19,978 bases of DNA from Saprospiraceae bacterium (GTDB lineage Bacteria > Bacteroidota > Bacteroidia > Chitinophagales > Saprospiraceae): contig SLDF01000017.1 of the NCBI GenBank assembly GCA_007125435.1, forward strand, positions 1 through 19,978. The letters are read 5' to 3'. Made by a program: the position numbers and the translations under genes. Positions within the stretch are counted from its first letter, which is position 1; the number at the start of each line of letters is the position of its first letter. This document shows positions 1-8,896 of this stretch, in pieces. The notes under the pieces are model-generated. The model was not told the origin of the DNA, ran no database searches, and saw only the letters and a list, made by a program, of their open reading frames with translations.

Positions 1-414
1 GAAGAATTAGTATTCGACGAAGCTACTGCAACAGATAACTGTGGAGAGGTAACGATAACAGAAGCGTCTACAACAGTAGAAGGTAACTGTGTTGGTAACT
101 TCACGATCACCAGAGTATTCACAGCAACAGATGACTGTGGCAACTTTGTGACAGCGCAGCAAGTGATAACAGTAGTAGACGAAGAAGCACCAGAGTTTAC
201 CTTTGTGCCAGCGGACTACACAATAGCATGTGACGAAGAGTTAGTATTCGACGAAGCTACTGCAACAGATAACTGTGGAGAGGTAACGATAACAGAAGCG
301 TCTACAACCGTAGAAGGTAACTGTGTCGGTAACTTCACGATCACCAGAGTATTCACAGCAACAGATGACTGTGGCAACTTTGTGACAACAGAACAAGTGA
401 TAACAGTGGTTGAT
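1..414 (+). repeat. Tandem 234-bp coding repeat (one full and one partial copy)
   Basis: Bases 1-180 match 235-414 with only about eleven differences, so the period is exactly 234 bp (78 codons). Each unit encodes one DxCGN module. The differences are mostly third-position changes plus one cluster at the A-Q-Q versus T-E-Q codons. Since the first copy begins at the window edge, more copies probably lie to the left. The next modules downstream are related only at protein level, so duplication or gene conversion has acted recently on the left end. Confidence 0.95.
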
Positions 415-3375
415 GAAGAGGGTCCTGACGTTAGTGCTTGTGAGGATTTAGACCTTGTTGTGGACTGCGAAGGCATTGTTTCCAACTCAGCGGCATATCA
501 AAGCTGGCATGATAATAACTTATCTATTTTAGAGAATTGCGCCACTGATAATTGTTCTGATATAACAATCACATCAGACTTTGATGCAAATGAGTTTTTC
601 AATTGCGAGACAGCAGAGGCAACAGTAGTGTATACTCTTACTGACGACTGTGGTAATACATCGACAATACTAGCAACATTCACCATAGTTGGTTTAGGGG
701 AGCCTGAGTTAGAATTTGTTCACCCTGATTTAGTGGACTTGCCTGATGGTGCTACTATAACAGTACAGTGTGAGAGCAATGATTTAGAATGGACATATCC
801 GCAATTTAATGCGGAGGATGCAGCATTAGCAAATGTTTGTGATGAGGATATTGAAATTAGTTTTGAAGAGGTAATCATTGGTTCAGGAGACTGTCAAGAG
901 GACGGCTATTTCTACAGAGTTAATTACACCTGGACAGCAATAGACGAGTGCGGAAATGTTGCATCGAAAACAGTAATAGTTGAGGTTGTTGATACTGTTG
1001 CTCCGGTAATATTAAATGTTCCATTTGATGTAACTGTTAGCTGTGAAGAAATCCCTGCACGTCCTTACTTATTGGAGTGTGAAGGTGACACTTGTTGTGC
1101 AGAAATTCCTGTAATAGAGGTTGTTGATGAATGTGAGTGTGCCGATTTAGATTTTGAAGAAGTAGTATTAGGGAATGCATGTGATGACGTGTATCAGATA
1201 TTAAGAACATGGACGGCAGTTGATGACTGTGGTAATGTAGCTATAGAGACGCAAGTCATAACTGTTAACAATGAGGCTGATTTGAGGTTAGAGTTTGACA
1301 ATGACAGATTACGCGAATTTGAGATTGGATCTGAAATTGTTATTGAATGTACTAACGGAGAGTTTGACTTACCGATGTGGGTATTTATGCTTGGAGAAGG
1401 AGATGTGAGTGCTACGTATGGTTGTGGTGTAGATGGCGGAATAGATGTAGAGTTTAGAGACTTCTTGATCGAAGAAAGCAGCAACTGTAGAGAAGACGGA
1501 TTTAAAGAGAAACGCCAATTGGTATGGACTGCTCAAGATGCATGTGGCAATTCTGCTCAGATATGGTTATACCTGGTGTTGACAGATAATGTTGGACCGG
1601 AGATATTTGGTCTTGATGTAGCATGTAGCGAAGAGTTTGCAGAGGTTGATGTATTTGATCAGTGCTCTGACAATGTCACCCTTGAGTTTTTCGACATTCA
1701 AGTTGAAGGGCTGTGTGATAATGGCGTCAGAGATGTGCTAAGAATATATGAAGCGACTGACGACTGCGGAAACGTGACGATATTTGAACAGAGAATTATT
1801 AACGAAGAGTTTAACTTAGAGCCTATACCTGAGGTACTGAATCCACTATTAGAAAGTTTAGGTTCAGGAGATGAGCTTCAAGTAGAGAGAGATTGTGAAT
1901 CTGATGAATTGACCATGAGTGGGTTTAAAGCTAACGATGTTTCGTTCCTTGACTATTGTGGAGAAGAGCTAGAAACTTTCTTTGTAGAGGAGGTGATTGG
2001 AGATGCTGACTGTCAGGAAGATGGCTACTATATGAGAACATCTTTAACTTGGTTTGCAATTGATAATTGTGGAAGAAGAAGTGAGTATCAGGTTTTACTT
2101 GACTTTGTGGATAATCAGGCTCCTGAATTTGTAGATACACCTGATGAGATATTCGTAGAGTGTGGAGACGATATACCAGCCGCCATTGCAGTCGACAACT
2201 GTTTTGAAGTTCAAGTGCTTGTAGCATCAGAAGAAGTGATTTGGGAAGGTGCATGCGACGGGGAGTTTGATCTGCAAAGAGAGTTGATTGCTATAGACGA
2301 GTGCGGTAATTTTGTAGAGAAGACTCAAATCGTACACTTCATTAGGACTCAAGGTCCTGAAATCTCTGGAATAGAAGAGTTTTCTTGTGAAGAAGACCAT
2401 TCTATGCCGGTAGCAATTTCAAATTGTACTGGACAGGAAGTAGAGTTAACAATGACAGAAGAAATATCTGAAAACGATTGTGCTGATGGTGAGGTTATTA
2501 TAAGAACTTTCACAGCAGTTGACGATTGCGGTAATTTCTCAGAGTTTGTGCAGAGAATATTCATTGATGATAATGAGGCGCCAGACTTAAGATGGGTCAA
2601 TTCATCTATACCAAATGTCCAGAATGGTGCTACGCTAGAGCTGAATTGCAACCAATTGGATCAGTTGAATGGTGGAATCAATACTGCGGATGTTGTGGCT
2701 GTGAATGAGTGTACTTTTGAAGTTGACTTTAGTGAGGAAGTTATCAACGGTGATAATTGCATTGAAACTGGCTTCTTATCACAAGTTAATTACTTGTGGC
2801 TGGTGACTGACCCTTGTGGCAATAGCTCTGAGTTTAGATTGACAGTTAGATACATTGACAATGTAGCTCCTACTTTTGTGAATCCTCCAAGCGATACCAC
2901 GATATACTGTGACGTGTTGCCTGAGCCTGAGGGCATCGAAGTAGATGATGACTGCAGCATGGTTGATGTTAGTTTCTCTCAAGAGCAAATCAGCTCAGAT
3001 AGGGTAGAAGTAACGAGATTCTTGAGAACCTGGGTAGCTACTGATCAATGTGGAAACTTCAGCACGCATACACAGATTGTCAATATTGAAGAAAAGCCGG
3101 ACTTTAGATGTGAATTTCTTCCATTAGAAACACCTGCTTGTAACACTGATGGCAATACTGTGACAGTGGTGGCGTCAGGTGGCCGAGCTCCATATACTTA
3201 CCTATGGAGACTTGAGGGTACAAATTGCGAGATTACAGGTGGTCAGGGTACACCAACGGTAGAATTCAAGAATGGCTTTAGCAGATTCAGAGTATTTGTG
3301 ACAGTCATAGATGCAGATGGTTGTATTACTGAATGCTTTATTGAGGTGGAGTGTGATATCATCAATGATAATTGA
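1..3375 (+). CDS. Giant secreted cysteine-rich repeat protein (HYR-like/DxCGN modules, SprB-like domain), 5' partial
   Basis: The reading frame is open from base 1, so the true start lies left of the window and about 1,124 residues are visible. The protein is built from repeated immunoglobulin-like modules. Each ends in a TATDDCGN-type motif (x-D-x-C-G-N/R), and I count twelve of these, usually preceded by an upstream cysteine pair and followed by an I-V-x-D-x-x-A/G-P linker. This is the style of the HYR-like repeat proteins of Bacteroidota, which are secreted, often adhesive, and probably disulfide-rich outside the cell. The last ~85 residues (about 3115-3369) contain ASGGRAPYTYLW, typical of SprB/PKD-like repeats in gliding adhesins. 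Acidic residues (D, E) dominate, and some D-rich loops could bind calcium, which is inference. Translation stops at TGA 3373-3375, but the same frame continues into a T9SS sorting domain, so the annotated end is probably not the ancestral one. The ligand is unknown. Confidence 0.9.
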   Translation, partial: EELVFDEATATDNCGEVTITEASTTVEGNCVGNFTITRVFTATDDCGNFVTAQQVITVVDEEAPEFTFVPADYTIACDEELVFDEATATDNCGEVTITEASTTVEGNCVGNFTITRVFTATDDCGNFVTTEQVITVVDEEGPDVSACEDLDLVVDCEGIVSNSAAYQSWHDNNLSILENCATDNCSDITITSDFDANEFFNCETAEATVVYTLTDDCGNTSTILATFTIVGLGEPELEFVHPDLVDLPDGATITVQCESNDLEWTYPQFNAEDAALANVCDEDIEISFEEVIIGSGDCQEDGYFYRVNYTWTAIDECGNVASKTVIVEVVDTVAPVILNVPFDVTVSCEEIPARPYLLECEGDTCCAEIPVIEVVDECECADLDFEEVVLGNACDDVYQILRTWTAVDDCGNVAIETQVITVNNEADLRLEFDNDRLREFEIGSEIVIECTNGEFDLPMWVFMLGEGDVSATYGCGVDGGIDVEFRDFLIEESSNCREDGFKEKRQLVWTAQDACGNSAQIWLYLVLTDNVGPEIFGLDVACSEEFAEVDVFDQCSDNVTLEFFDIQVEGLCDNGVRDVLRIYEATDDCGNVTIFEQRIINEEFNLEPIPEVLNPLLESLGSGDELQVERDCESDELTMSGFKANDVSFLDYCGEELETFFVEEVIGDADCQEDGYYMRTSLTWFAIDNCGRRSEYQVLLDFVDNQAPEFVDTPDEIFVECGDDIPAAIAVDNCFEVQVLVASEEVIWEGACDGEFDLQRELIAIDECGNFVEKTQIVHFIRTQGPEISGIEEFSCEEDHSMPVAISNCTGQEVELTMTEEISENDCADGEVIIRTFTAVDDCGNFSEFVQRIFIDDNEAPDLRWVNSSIPNVQNGATLELNCNQLDQLNGGINTADVVAVNECTFEVDFSEEVINGDNCIETGFLSQVNYLWLVTDPCGNSSEFRLTVRYIDNVAPTFVNPPSDTTIYCDVLPEPEGIEVDDDCSMVDVSFSQEQISSDRVEVTRFLRTWVATDQCGNFSTHTQIVNIEEKPDFRCEFLPLETPACNTDGNTVTVVASGGRAPYTYLWRLEGTNCEITGGQGTPTVEFKNGFSRFRVFVTVIDADGCITECFIEVECDIINDN

Positions 3376-3657
3376 TCTACAGATGATGGTCAGAATATAT
3401 TCGATCTCAAGATCAGTGAGGTGTTCCCGAATCCGGCTGCTGAAGACTTATTCATCGAGTATGAAACGAATGAGAATAACACAGCAATATTGAGATTCCT
3501 GGATGCACTAGGTAGAGAAGTGAAAAGAGAGAAGGTCGACTTAGAGACCGGCAGACATATTCTAAGACAGAATGTCAATAATATGCAGCCCGGGTATTAT
3601 CAAATCGAGTTGATCTCAAAGAATAAGGTTGATGCTAAACGGTTTTTGAGACAATAG
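3376..3657 (+). pseudogene. Detached T9SS type A C-terminal sorting domain of the upstream repeat protein
   Basis: This 93-codon stretch continues the frame of the preceding repeat protein directly after its TGA and ends at TAG 3655-3657. It begins STDDGQNIFDLKISEVFPNP and has the standard features of the Por/T9SS type A sorting domain: the VFPNP start, an L-D-A-L-G-R-E-V turn, a G-R-H-I-L-R strand, the M-Q-P-G-Y-Y-Q-I-E-L segment and a basic end (K-R-F-L-R-Q). In the known system this domain takes secreted proteins through the outer membrane and is then cleaved for surface attachment or release. The only internal candidate start is GTG 3421, which would give a sorting domain with no passenger or signal peptide and so no function. 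I therefore read it as the severed end of the same gene, caused by a nonsense mutation, by readthrough in life, or by a base error. Confidence 0.85.
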
Positions 3658-3685
3658 GGGGTTAAATTGACCAATTAGCAATTAT

Positions 3686-3728
3686 AACGTGGAATCGCCA
3701 TCTCATTGGTGATTTCACGTTTTTTTTT
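3686..3728 (+). terminator. Rho-independent terminator after the repeat-protein gene
   Basis: The arm AACGTGGAATCGCCA (3686-3700) pairs with TGGTGATTTCACGTT, with two G-T wobbles and a short loop, and the hairpin runs into a T tract ending at 3728. It sits about 30 bases after the TAG at 3655-3657, not directly after the TGA at 3375. This supports the sorting domain belonging to the same transcript. Confidence 0.85.
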
Positions 3729-3730
3729 GC

Positions 3731-3844
3731 ATTGCATCAGCGCTGCGAAGTGGGTCACGAGCGGTCAGCGAGTGAGTCCGAAGGACCGAGCGAATAGCGA
3801 GCCCCGCAGCATAGCGACCCGTAACGAAGTGGAGGGTGATGCCC
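3731..3844 (+). repeat. ~115-bp GC-rich intergenic repeat, copy A (inverted partner at 8897-9013)
   Basis: This segment is clearly more GC-rich than its surroundings. Its reverse complement matches 8897-9013 over nearly the whole length; outside one variable patch only about six positions differ. It has nested self-complementary parts: outer GCATCA (3734-3739) with TGATGC (3837-3842), inner GGGTC (3752-3756) with GACCC (3816-3820), and a small central hairpin GTCC-GAA-GGAC (3776-3786). It ends 90 bases before the TonB-dependent receptor start. No open reading frame of interest lies in it. The likely class is a REP-like or other dispersed structured repeat; the family is not identified. Confidence 0.85.
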
Positions 3845-3934
3845 TAAGCCATAAAGTAAAATCTCTACTAAAGTAGCAATATAAAATTTGAAGTATATCC
3901 TCAACCATTCTTTGCCTGGGCTGTTCTGAATCGT

Positions 3935-6394
3935 ATGATTTTTAAGTGGCAGTTTTCCCTGGTTCAGGTTTTACTCCTTCTGTTGACTTCTTCTTTTGTT
4001 GTTGGACAGACGCAAGGTGTACTTATTGCTGATATTCTGGATAAGGATACTAAGGAGCCTCTGGTAGGCGCTGTGGTAGAATTGGAAGGCATTGCACAAG
4101 GTGGCACCACGGATATTGATGGTAGAGTGCGTATCGAGGGTATTCCTACAGGCAACTACAACATTATAGTTACCTACTTAGGATATAATGAACTGAGGAG
4201 GTTCAATCAGTCTTTTACTTCCGGTAATGCCGTTATCTTGACATTAGAGCTTGAGGAATCCTCTGCCACTCTGGGTGAAGTCAATATAACCGCGCTCAAA
4301 AAGTCATCAATAGGTGTAGCGGATCAAGTCACGCCTTTGTCTATCCAAAGTCTTACTACTGATGAAATCAAGCGAAATCCGGGAGGGAACTTCGATATTT
4401 CAAGAGTCATACAGGTGCTACCTGGTGTGGGAGGTACTGCCGGATCTGTAGGCGGCTTTAGAAATGACATCATCATCAGGGGTGGTGCGCCTAACGAAAA
4501 TATTTACTTCCTCGACGGTATAGAAATACCGGTGATCAACCACTTCGCTACACAGGGCAGTGCAGGTGGGCCTACGGGTATCCTTAATGTATCATTTATT
4601 GAAGATGTCAAGCTCAGTTCATCTGCTTTTGATGCCCGCTATGATAATGCTCTAGCGTCTATTTTTGAATTTAAGCAGCGCTCCGGCAACCCTGAGCGAT
4701 TTTCCGGAAATGCGAGACTCAGTGCTACAGAGTTTGCATTGACTGCTGAAGGCCCACTGTCAGAAAAAACGACTTATATGGTGTCTGCCAGAAGGTCTTA
4801 TCTGCAGCTGCTTTTTCAAGCCATTGACTTACCTATTTTACCTAACTACTGGGACTTTCAGTATAAGGTTCAATACAAACCAAACGCTAAAACAACGGTA
4901 AACTTCATAGGTGTCGGTGCTATAGATGAATTTAGATTTACTGAACCCAGAAACTCCGATCCGTCTAAAGAGTACATCCTGCGCTCCAGTCCGGGGATCA
5001 ATCAGTGGAACTATACCACAGGGGTGTCTGTAAGACGATTGCTGAACAATGGGTATGTCAATGTTGCTCTAAGTCGCAATATGTTTGATAATCGTATAGA
5101 TCGATTCGAAGATAGACAGATCGGAGATGAAGACGCTAGAATACTCGGCCTTCAGTCTCAGGAGATAGAGAACAAGCTACGCATAGACTTTAATCGAAGG
5201 TTTGCAGGTTGGCGTGTCTCGTATGGCTTTGTCGGTCAGTATGTTAAGTTTAATACGGAAATTTTCAACCGCATTCGCAATGAAATTACTGACGAACAGG
5301 GCAATGTTATACAGCCTGAGCTTAGTTTTAATTATAACTCTGATATTGACTTCTTCAGATATGGCGGATTTATTCAGACCAGTAAAAGTTTTCTCGATGA
5401 AAGGCTGAGTCTCGCTATGGGTGTCAGAGTCGATATGAATAATTTTACCGAAGAAGGTAATAATCCCATGGAGACCCTTTCTCCGAGAGTGGCTCTGAGC
5501 TATCAAATTATTCCGGGCCTGAGAGCTAATGCTTCTGTCGGCGATTATTACAAACTGCCGATCTATACTGTACTTGGTTTTAGAGATCAAGAAGGCAATC
5601 TGGTCAATCGAGACAACTTATATATACGCAGTACACATTATACCGGTGGATTTGAATACCTGCCTAATACAGCATGGCGATTCACAGCCGAAGCCTTCTA
5701 TAAAGATTATTCCAATTATCCGGTGTCTACACTTACCGGTATATCTCTGGCCAATCAAGGTGGCGACTTTGGATCTATTGGCAATGAGCCTGTAGTCAGT
5801 GACGGTGATGGTAGAGCATATGGCTTTGAACTGTTTGCCCAGCGTAAGTTTTCCGGCAAGTATTACTTTGTCTTATCTTACACATACGTAAGAAGCGAGT
5901 TTTCAGGATTCAATGGTGTACTCGTGCCTTCTGCCTGGGACTCGCGACATTTGATCTCAGGTCTACTAGGTCGAAAGTTTAAAAACGGCTGGGAAATGGA
6001 GCTGAAGTACAGATTCGCCGCAGGCGCGCCATTCACACCATTTGACCTGGAAGCCTCACGCTTAAACTATTTATCCCTCGGTACTGGTATTCTTAATTTT
6101 GATCAGCTAAATTCTCAGCGACTGGACAATTTTAGCTCATTCGACTTCAGATTGGATAAGCGATGGAATTATCCTAAATGGACGCTCAATGTATTTCTAG
6201 ATATTGTCAATGCTTTTGTTCAGCCTACGCCGGCTTTTCCCAACTATACATTTGAACGCAATGAAAGTAATACCGGATGGGCCACTACAGACGGACAGTC
6301 TGTCAAAGCAGATGGTAGCAATGCCATACCTCTCATACTGACGAATAATGATGCTATTATAATACCTACTATTGGTTTTATTATCGAATGGTAA
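3935..6394 (+). CDS. TonB-dependent outer-membrane receptor with carboxypeptidase-regulatory-like domain
   Basis: An 819-residue outer-membrane beta-barrel that should import a substrate into the periplasm using TonB/ExbBD energy. Residues 1-24 are a signal peptide (hydrophobic LVQVLLLLLTSSFVVG, cleavage near G-Q). Residues ~28-112 match the CarboxypepD_reg-like fold, with PLVGA, GTTDIDG and a Y-N-I-I-V-T-Y-L-G-Y strand. The plug follows (~120-250), including IIIRGGAPNENIYFLDGIEIP-like residues around 179-199, then the barrel to the C-terminal W (F-I-I-E-W), the usual aromatic end of a barrel. No SusD-like partner lies beside it and the SusC signature is absent, so it is probably not a starch-utilisation-type pair; the substrate (siderophore, peptide, cobalamin or sugar) cannot be told. 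The ATG at 3935 gives a good signal peptide. The nearest upstream gene ends at a terminator, so it has its own promoter. Confidence 0.93.
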   Translation: MIFKWQFSLVQVLLLLLTSSFVVGQTQGVLIADILDKDTKEPLVGAVVELEGIAQGGTTDIDGRVRIEGIPTGNYNIIVTYLGYNELRRFNQSFTSGNAVILTLELEESSATLGEVNITALKKSSIGVADQVTPLSIQSLTTDEIKRNPGGNFDISRVIQVLPGVGGTAGSVGGFRNDIIIRGGAPNENIYFLDGIEIPVINHFATQGSAGGPTGILNVSFIEDVKLSSSAFDARYDNALASIFEFKQRSGNPERFSGNARLSATEFALTAEGPLSEKTTYMVSARRSYLQLLFQAIDLPILPNYWDFQYKVQYKPNAKTTVNFIGVGAIDEFRFTEPRNSDPSKEYILRSSPGINQWNYTTGVSVRRLLNNGYVNVALSRNMFDNRIDRFEDRQIGDEDARILGLQSQEIENKLRIDFNRRFAGWRVSYGFVGQYVKFNTEIFNRIRNEITDEQGNVIQPELSFNYNSDIDFFRYGGFIQTSKSFLDERLSLAMGVRVDMNNFTEEGNNPMETLSPRVALSYQIIPGLRANASVGDYYKLPIYTVLGFRDQEGNLVNRDNLYIRSTHYTGGFEYLPNTAWRFTAEAFYKDYSNYPVSTLTGISLANQGGDFGSIGNEPVVSDGDGRAYGFELFAQRKFSGKYYFVLSYTYVRSEFSGFNGVLVPSAWDSRHLISGLLGRKFKNGWEMELKYRFAAGAPFTPFDLEASRLNYLSLGTGILNFDQLNSQRLDNFSSFDFRLDKRWNYPKWTLNVFLDIVNAFVQPTPAFPNYTFERNESNTGWATTDGQSVKADGSNAIPLILTNNDAIIIPTIGFIIEW

Positions 6395-6450
6395 TGCTTG
6401 AATGCACTTTTTATTGGAGCAAATAGTTATCATTTAGCTATTTTTACCAG

Positions 6451-7593
6451 ATGAGTGTAGTCCTATTGCTTACCATTTTAGCTATTGCGCTTTGTTACTT
6501 AGCCACTTTGTGCGGATTTGCATGGGCCTGGAGACGTCTGCCTGTCTTTCACAGTGAAGTTTCCTTGCAGTCCGAACATTTGCCATGGACAGTGAATGTC
6601 CTTGTCGTCGCTCGGAATGAGGTGGATAACATCGGCGCTTGCCTCATGGCTTTACAGCAGCAGGACCTGGTCGACCTTCCCATAATATTAGAGATCTTAC
6701 TTGTTGATGATCATTCTACCGACGGTACAGTACAAGCCGCTCGTGATTGCGGACTTGACAATCTGACCATTTCGCAGTGTCCTGACCATATCACTGGTAA
6801 AAAGGCCGCTATACAATTTGCCCTCCCTCATCTTGAAGGTGACTTGATATGTATGACCGACGCTGATTGTGTTCCAGATGCTCAGTGGATAAAGTCAATC
6901 TACAGCTATTTTAGCTTGCACCCTCATATCGATTTTGCCGGCGGACCGGTTGGCTTTACAGAGAGTACATCGCGTCTCCTCCAAAAGCTTCAAGCTATTG
7001 ATCTTGCCGGTATGATGGCCATCACAGCCGTGGGTATTCGATACAATCTATTCTACATGGCCAATGGCGCCAATTTGGCATTCAGGCGTCAAGCTATCGT
7101 CGATCATCCGATCGATTTTGTCACCAGCCGATCGACGGGAGATGACATGGATATCATTACCCATTTCTGGAGGCAGGGTCACCATATCGGCTGGCTCAAG
7201 TCGAGGCGGGCACTCGTCACTACAAGCCCTGTTGACAATCTATCAGCCTTTTACAGACAGCGACTCCGATGGGGAAGCAAAAACTCCAGTTCATCTCAGT
7301 ATATCATGGTACTTGTGCTGGGTCTGGCTTACATTGTCTCAGTTGCTACACTTATTTTTGCTGCAGTATCGGTATTTATCCCATCATTATTTCCATACCT
7401 TCTCTCGCTCATTTTCCTCAAAACCCTTGCAGACTTCATTCTGGCTCGATCAGTTCGCCCACTTTTCGGTATTAGATTCAGTCTGTGGTACGATATATTG
7501 CTGTCACCATTTCATACGGTGTATTTAGCTATTGTTGGCACTGCCTCTCTCTTGAGTCCACGCTACAGGTGGAAAGGCCGTAAGACCTCATGA
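6451..7593 (+). CDS. Membrane-bound family 2 glycosyltransferase
   Basis: A 380-residue GT-A fold glycosyltransferase, expected to add a sugar from a nucleotide-sugar donor to a growing envelope or exported glycan. An N-terminal membrane helix (residues ~3-27) is followed by the catalytic domain on the cytoplasmic side: VVARNE (52-57), LLVDDHSTDGT (83-93), the metal-binding D-A-D (137-139), G-D-D (230-232) for acceptor activation, and Q-R-L-R-W (270-274), the Q-x-x-R-W motif of processive or polytopic GT2 enzymes. About three C-terminal membrane segments span ~284-370. The arrangement resembles hyaluronan/cellulose-synthase-like and ceramide-glucosyltransferase-like GT2 proteins, but the specific sugar is unknown. 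It starts 56 bases after the receptor gene on the same strand and could be cotranscribed. It converges with the family 4 glycosyltransferase at 7686-8789. Confidence 0.9.
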   Translation: MSVVLLLTILAIALCYLATLCGFAWAWRRLPVFHSEVSLQSEHLPWTVNVLVVARNEVDNIGACLMALQQQDLVDLPIILEILLVDDHSTDGTVQAARDCGLDNLTISQCPDHITGKKAAIQFALPHLEGDLICMTDADCVPDAQWIKSIYSYFSLHPHIDFAGGPVGFTESTSRLLQKLQAIDLAGMMAITAVGIRYNLFYMANGANLAFRRQAIVDHPIDFVTSRSTGDDMDIITHFWRQGHHIGWLKSRRALVTTSPVDNLSAFYRQRLRWGSKNSSSSQYIMVLVLGLAYIVSVATLIFAAVSVFIPSLFPYLLSLIFLKTLADFILARSVRPLFGIRFSLWYDILLSPFHTVYLAIVGTASLLSPRYRWKGRKTS

Positions 7594-7685
7594 TGAGAGG
7601 TTACACTCTAATACAATAATCTACCACTATTTGCCAAAGAAAGTTTTATAAAAGAAAGGACCAACATGCCGGATTTAAGACACAC

Positions 7686-8789
7686 TCAGATCAGGCTTTG
7701 ATACAGTTTTACCAGGGGCTCTGTGCATTTAGAGGCTTCGAACTGCTTCACCTGGGCAAATGATTTTTGGATATGCTCATCCCTTTTCTCGGGGTGATCC
7801 AGGAGGTCCATGATACCTGAGGCAATACTGTCCGGGTCATAAGGATCTATGTAGTAGGCCGCATCTCCTCCTGCCTCAGGCATAGATGAAAGATGAGAGG
7901 TGATTACAGGAGCTTTACTCATCATCGCTTCCACTATGGGTATACCAAAGCCTTCGCCTAGAGAAGGGTAAATCAGTAAGGCACATTGTTGGTATAGTGC
8001 CCTGAGCTCGGCATTACTGATTCGGCCCGTAAATACGACGCTCAGTTTATGCTTCTTGGCGTATTCTCTGGCTTTAGTAAACTTGCCGGGACCGACGACG
8101 ACCAATGGCGGTATGTCCTTCAGCAAGGAAAGGCTTTTTAGTACACCCATGATGTTCTTCCTGGGGCTGTTTGCACTTACAAATAGCATGAAACCATAGT
8201 GGATATCCCATTTTCTGCGCACCGTTGCCTTTATGACCTCAGGTGACTCTGCGCTGTAAAATGGATTGACAGCCTGGTAAATGACACTTATTTTATCTTC
8301 TGGTATCTTGAAGTAGTCGACGATTTTCTCTTTCGTAGCGTGAGAAATGGCTATGACTTTATTAGCCTTCTCACATGCCCTTTGAAACTTGAGCCGATAG
8401 ATTTTTCGGTCTGCCCATTTATAATCTGCTGGGAAGTCTAGGAACAGTAAGTCATGTATAGTGACGACACTTCGTATTCTTTTACTTTGAAGACCTGCCG
8501 GTAATTCATTACTCAAACCGTGATATATGTGCACATTGTGCTTGATAAGATCACTGGATACGCCAAGTGTACGCCAAAGCGCTCCTGCCCCTTTGATCGA
8601 AGACTTGATCACGATGTAATCCTTTTCTAAAAAAGGAAGCGCATAATTATGATCACTTATGTCCGGCGTTATCAAAAAGTACTTGTTTTCAGGGAACAGT
8701 GTTTTCAAGTTCTGGACGGTTGTCCTGCTATAATTACCTAGCCCTGTGCTGTTGTGAAATATACGTTTGGCATCGAAAGCTAAGTGCAT
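7686..8789 (-). CDS. Family 4 glycosyltransferase (GT-B fold, group 1)
   Basis: A 367-residue soluble GT-B glycosyltransferase, probably building an envelope polysaccharide or lipid-linked glycan. I set the start at ATG 8789, giving MHLAFDAKRIFHNSTGLGNY, because the glycine-rich G-L-G-N-Y-S-R loop (16-22) is the normal N-terminal landmark of this family. The frame stays open for 61 more codons to 8972, but that extension runs through the GC-rich repeat at 8897-9013 and looks non-genic. C-terminal domain motifs include N-S-P-R-K-N (207-212), the P-S-L-G-E-G-F-G-I-P motif with the E-x7-E pair E279/E287, and S-x-x-P-E-A-G-G-D-A-A-Y-Y-I-D-P. These fit GT4 mannosyl-, glucosyl- or galactosyltransferases; donor and acceptor cannot be assigned. 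It stands alone on the minus strand, converging with the family 2 enzyme. Confidence 0.9.
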   Translation of the reverse strand: MHLAFDAKRIFHNSTGLGNYSRTTVQNLKTLFPENKYFLITPDISDHNYALPFLEKDYIVIKSSIKGAGALWRTLGVSSDLIKHNVHIYHGLSNELPAGLQSKRIRSVVTIHDLLFLDFPADYKWADRKIYRLKFQRACEKANKVIAISHATKEKIVDYFKIPEDKISVIYQAVNPFYSAESPEVIKATVRRKWDIHYGFMLFVSANSPRKNIMGVLKSLSLLKDIPPLVVVGPGKFTKAREYAKKHKLSVVFTGRISNAELRALYQQCALLIYPSLGEGFGIPIVEAMMSKAPVITSHLSSMPEAGGDAAYYIDPYDPDSIASGIMDLLDHPEKRDEHIQKSFAQVKQFEASKCTEPLVKLYQSLI

Positions 8790-8861
8790 AATTAAATACG
8801 ATCTAAAAATTAATGGGGACGTGAAGATAATATTTTTGTGAATTTTTTTTGTTACATTTTT

Positions 8862-8869
8862 CAAAAATA
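8862..8869 (-). promoter_or_regulatory. Possible -7 box for the family 4 glycosyltransferase
   Basis: On the minus strand this reads TATTTTTG, a match to the Bacteroidota -7 consensus TAnnTTTG, 72 bases upstream of the GT4 start. I find no clear TTG at the -33 position, so support is from the -7 element alone, in an AT-rich stretch. Confidence 0.3.
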
Positions 8870-8896
8870 GAAGTGTTAATTCTCTTTTGTCACTTT

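Noticed and set aside
3373..3375. Selenocysteine decoding of the in-frame TGA
   Set aside because: No bacterial SECIS-like hairpin is apparent directly after the codon, and a linker just before a sorting domain is not a plausible selenocysteine site.
6421..6443. AT-rich hairpin AAATAGTT with AGCTATTT followed by T residues, like an intrinsic terminator
   Set aside because: It is weak and ends only 7 bases before the family 2 glycosyltransferase ATG at 6451, an unlikely place for a terminator; chance pairing in AT-rich sequence is more likely.
3935..8789. A polysaccharide utilisation locus around the TonB receptor
   Set aside because: There is no SusD-like protein, glycoside hydrolase or SusC signature nearby; two glycosyltransferases suggest synthesis, not degradation.
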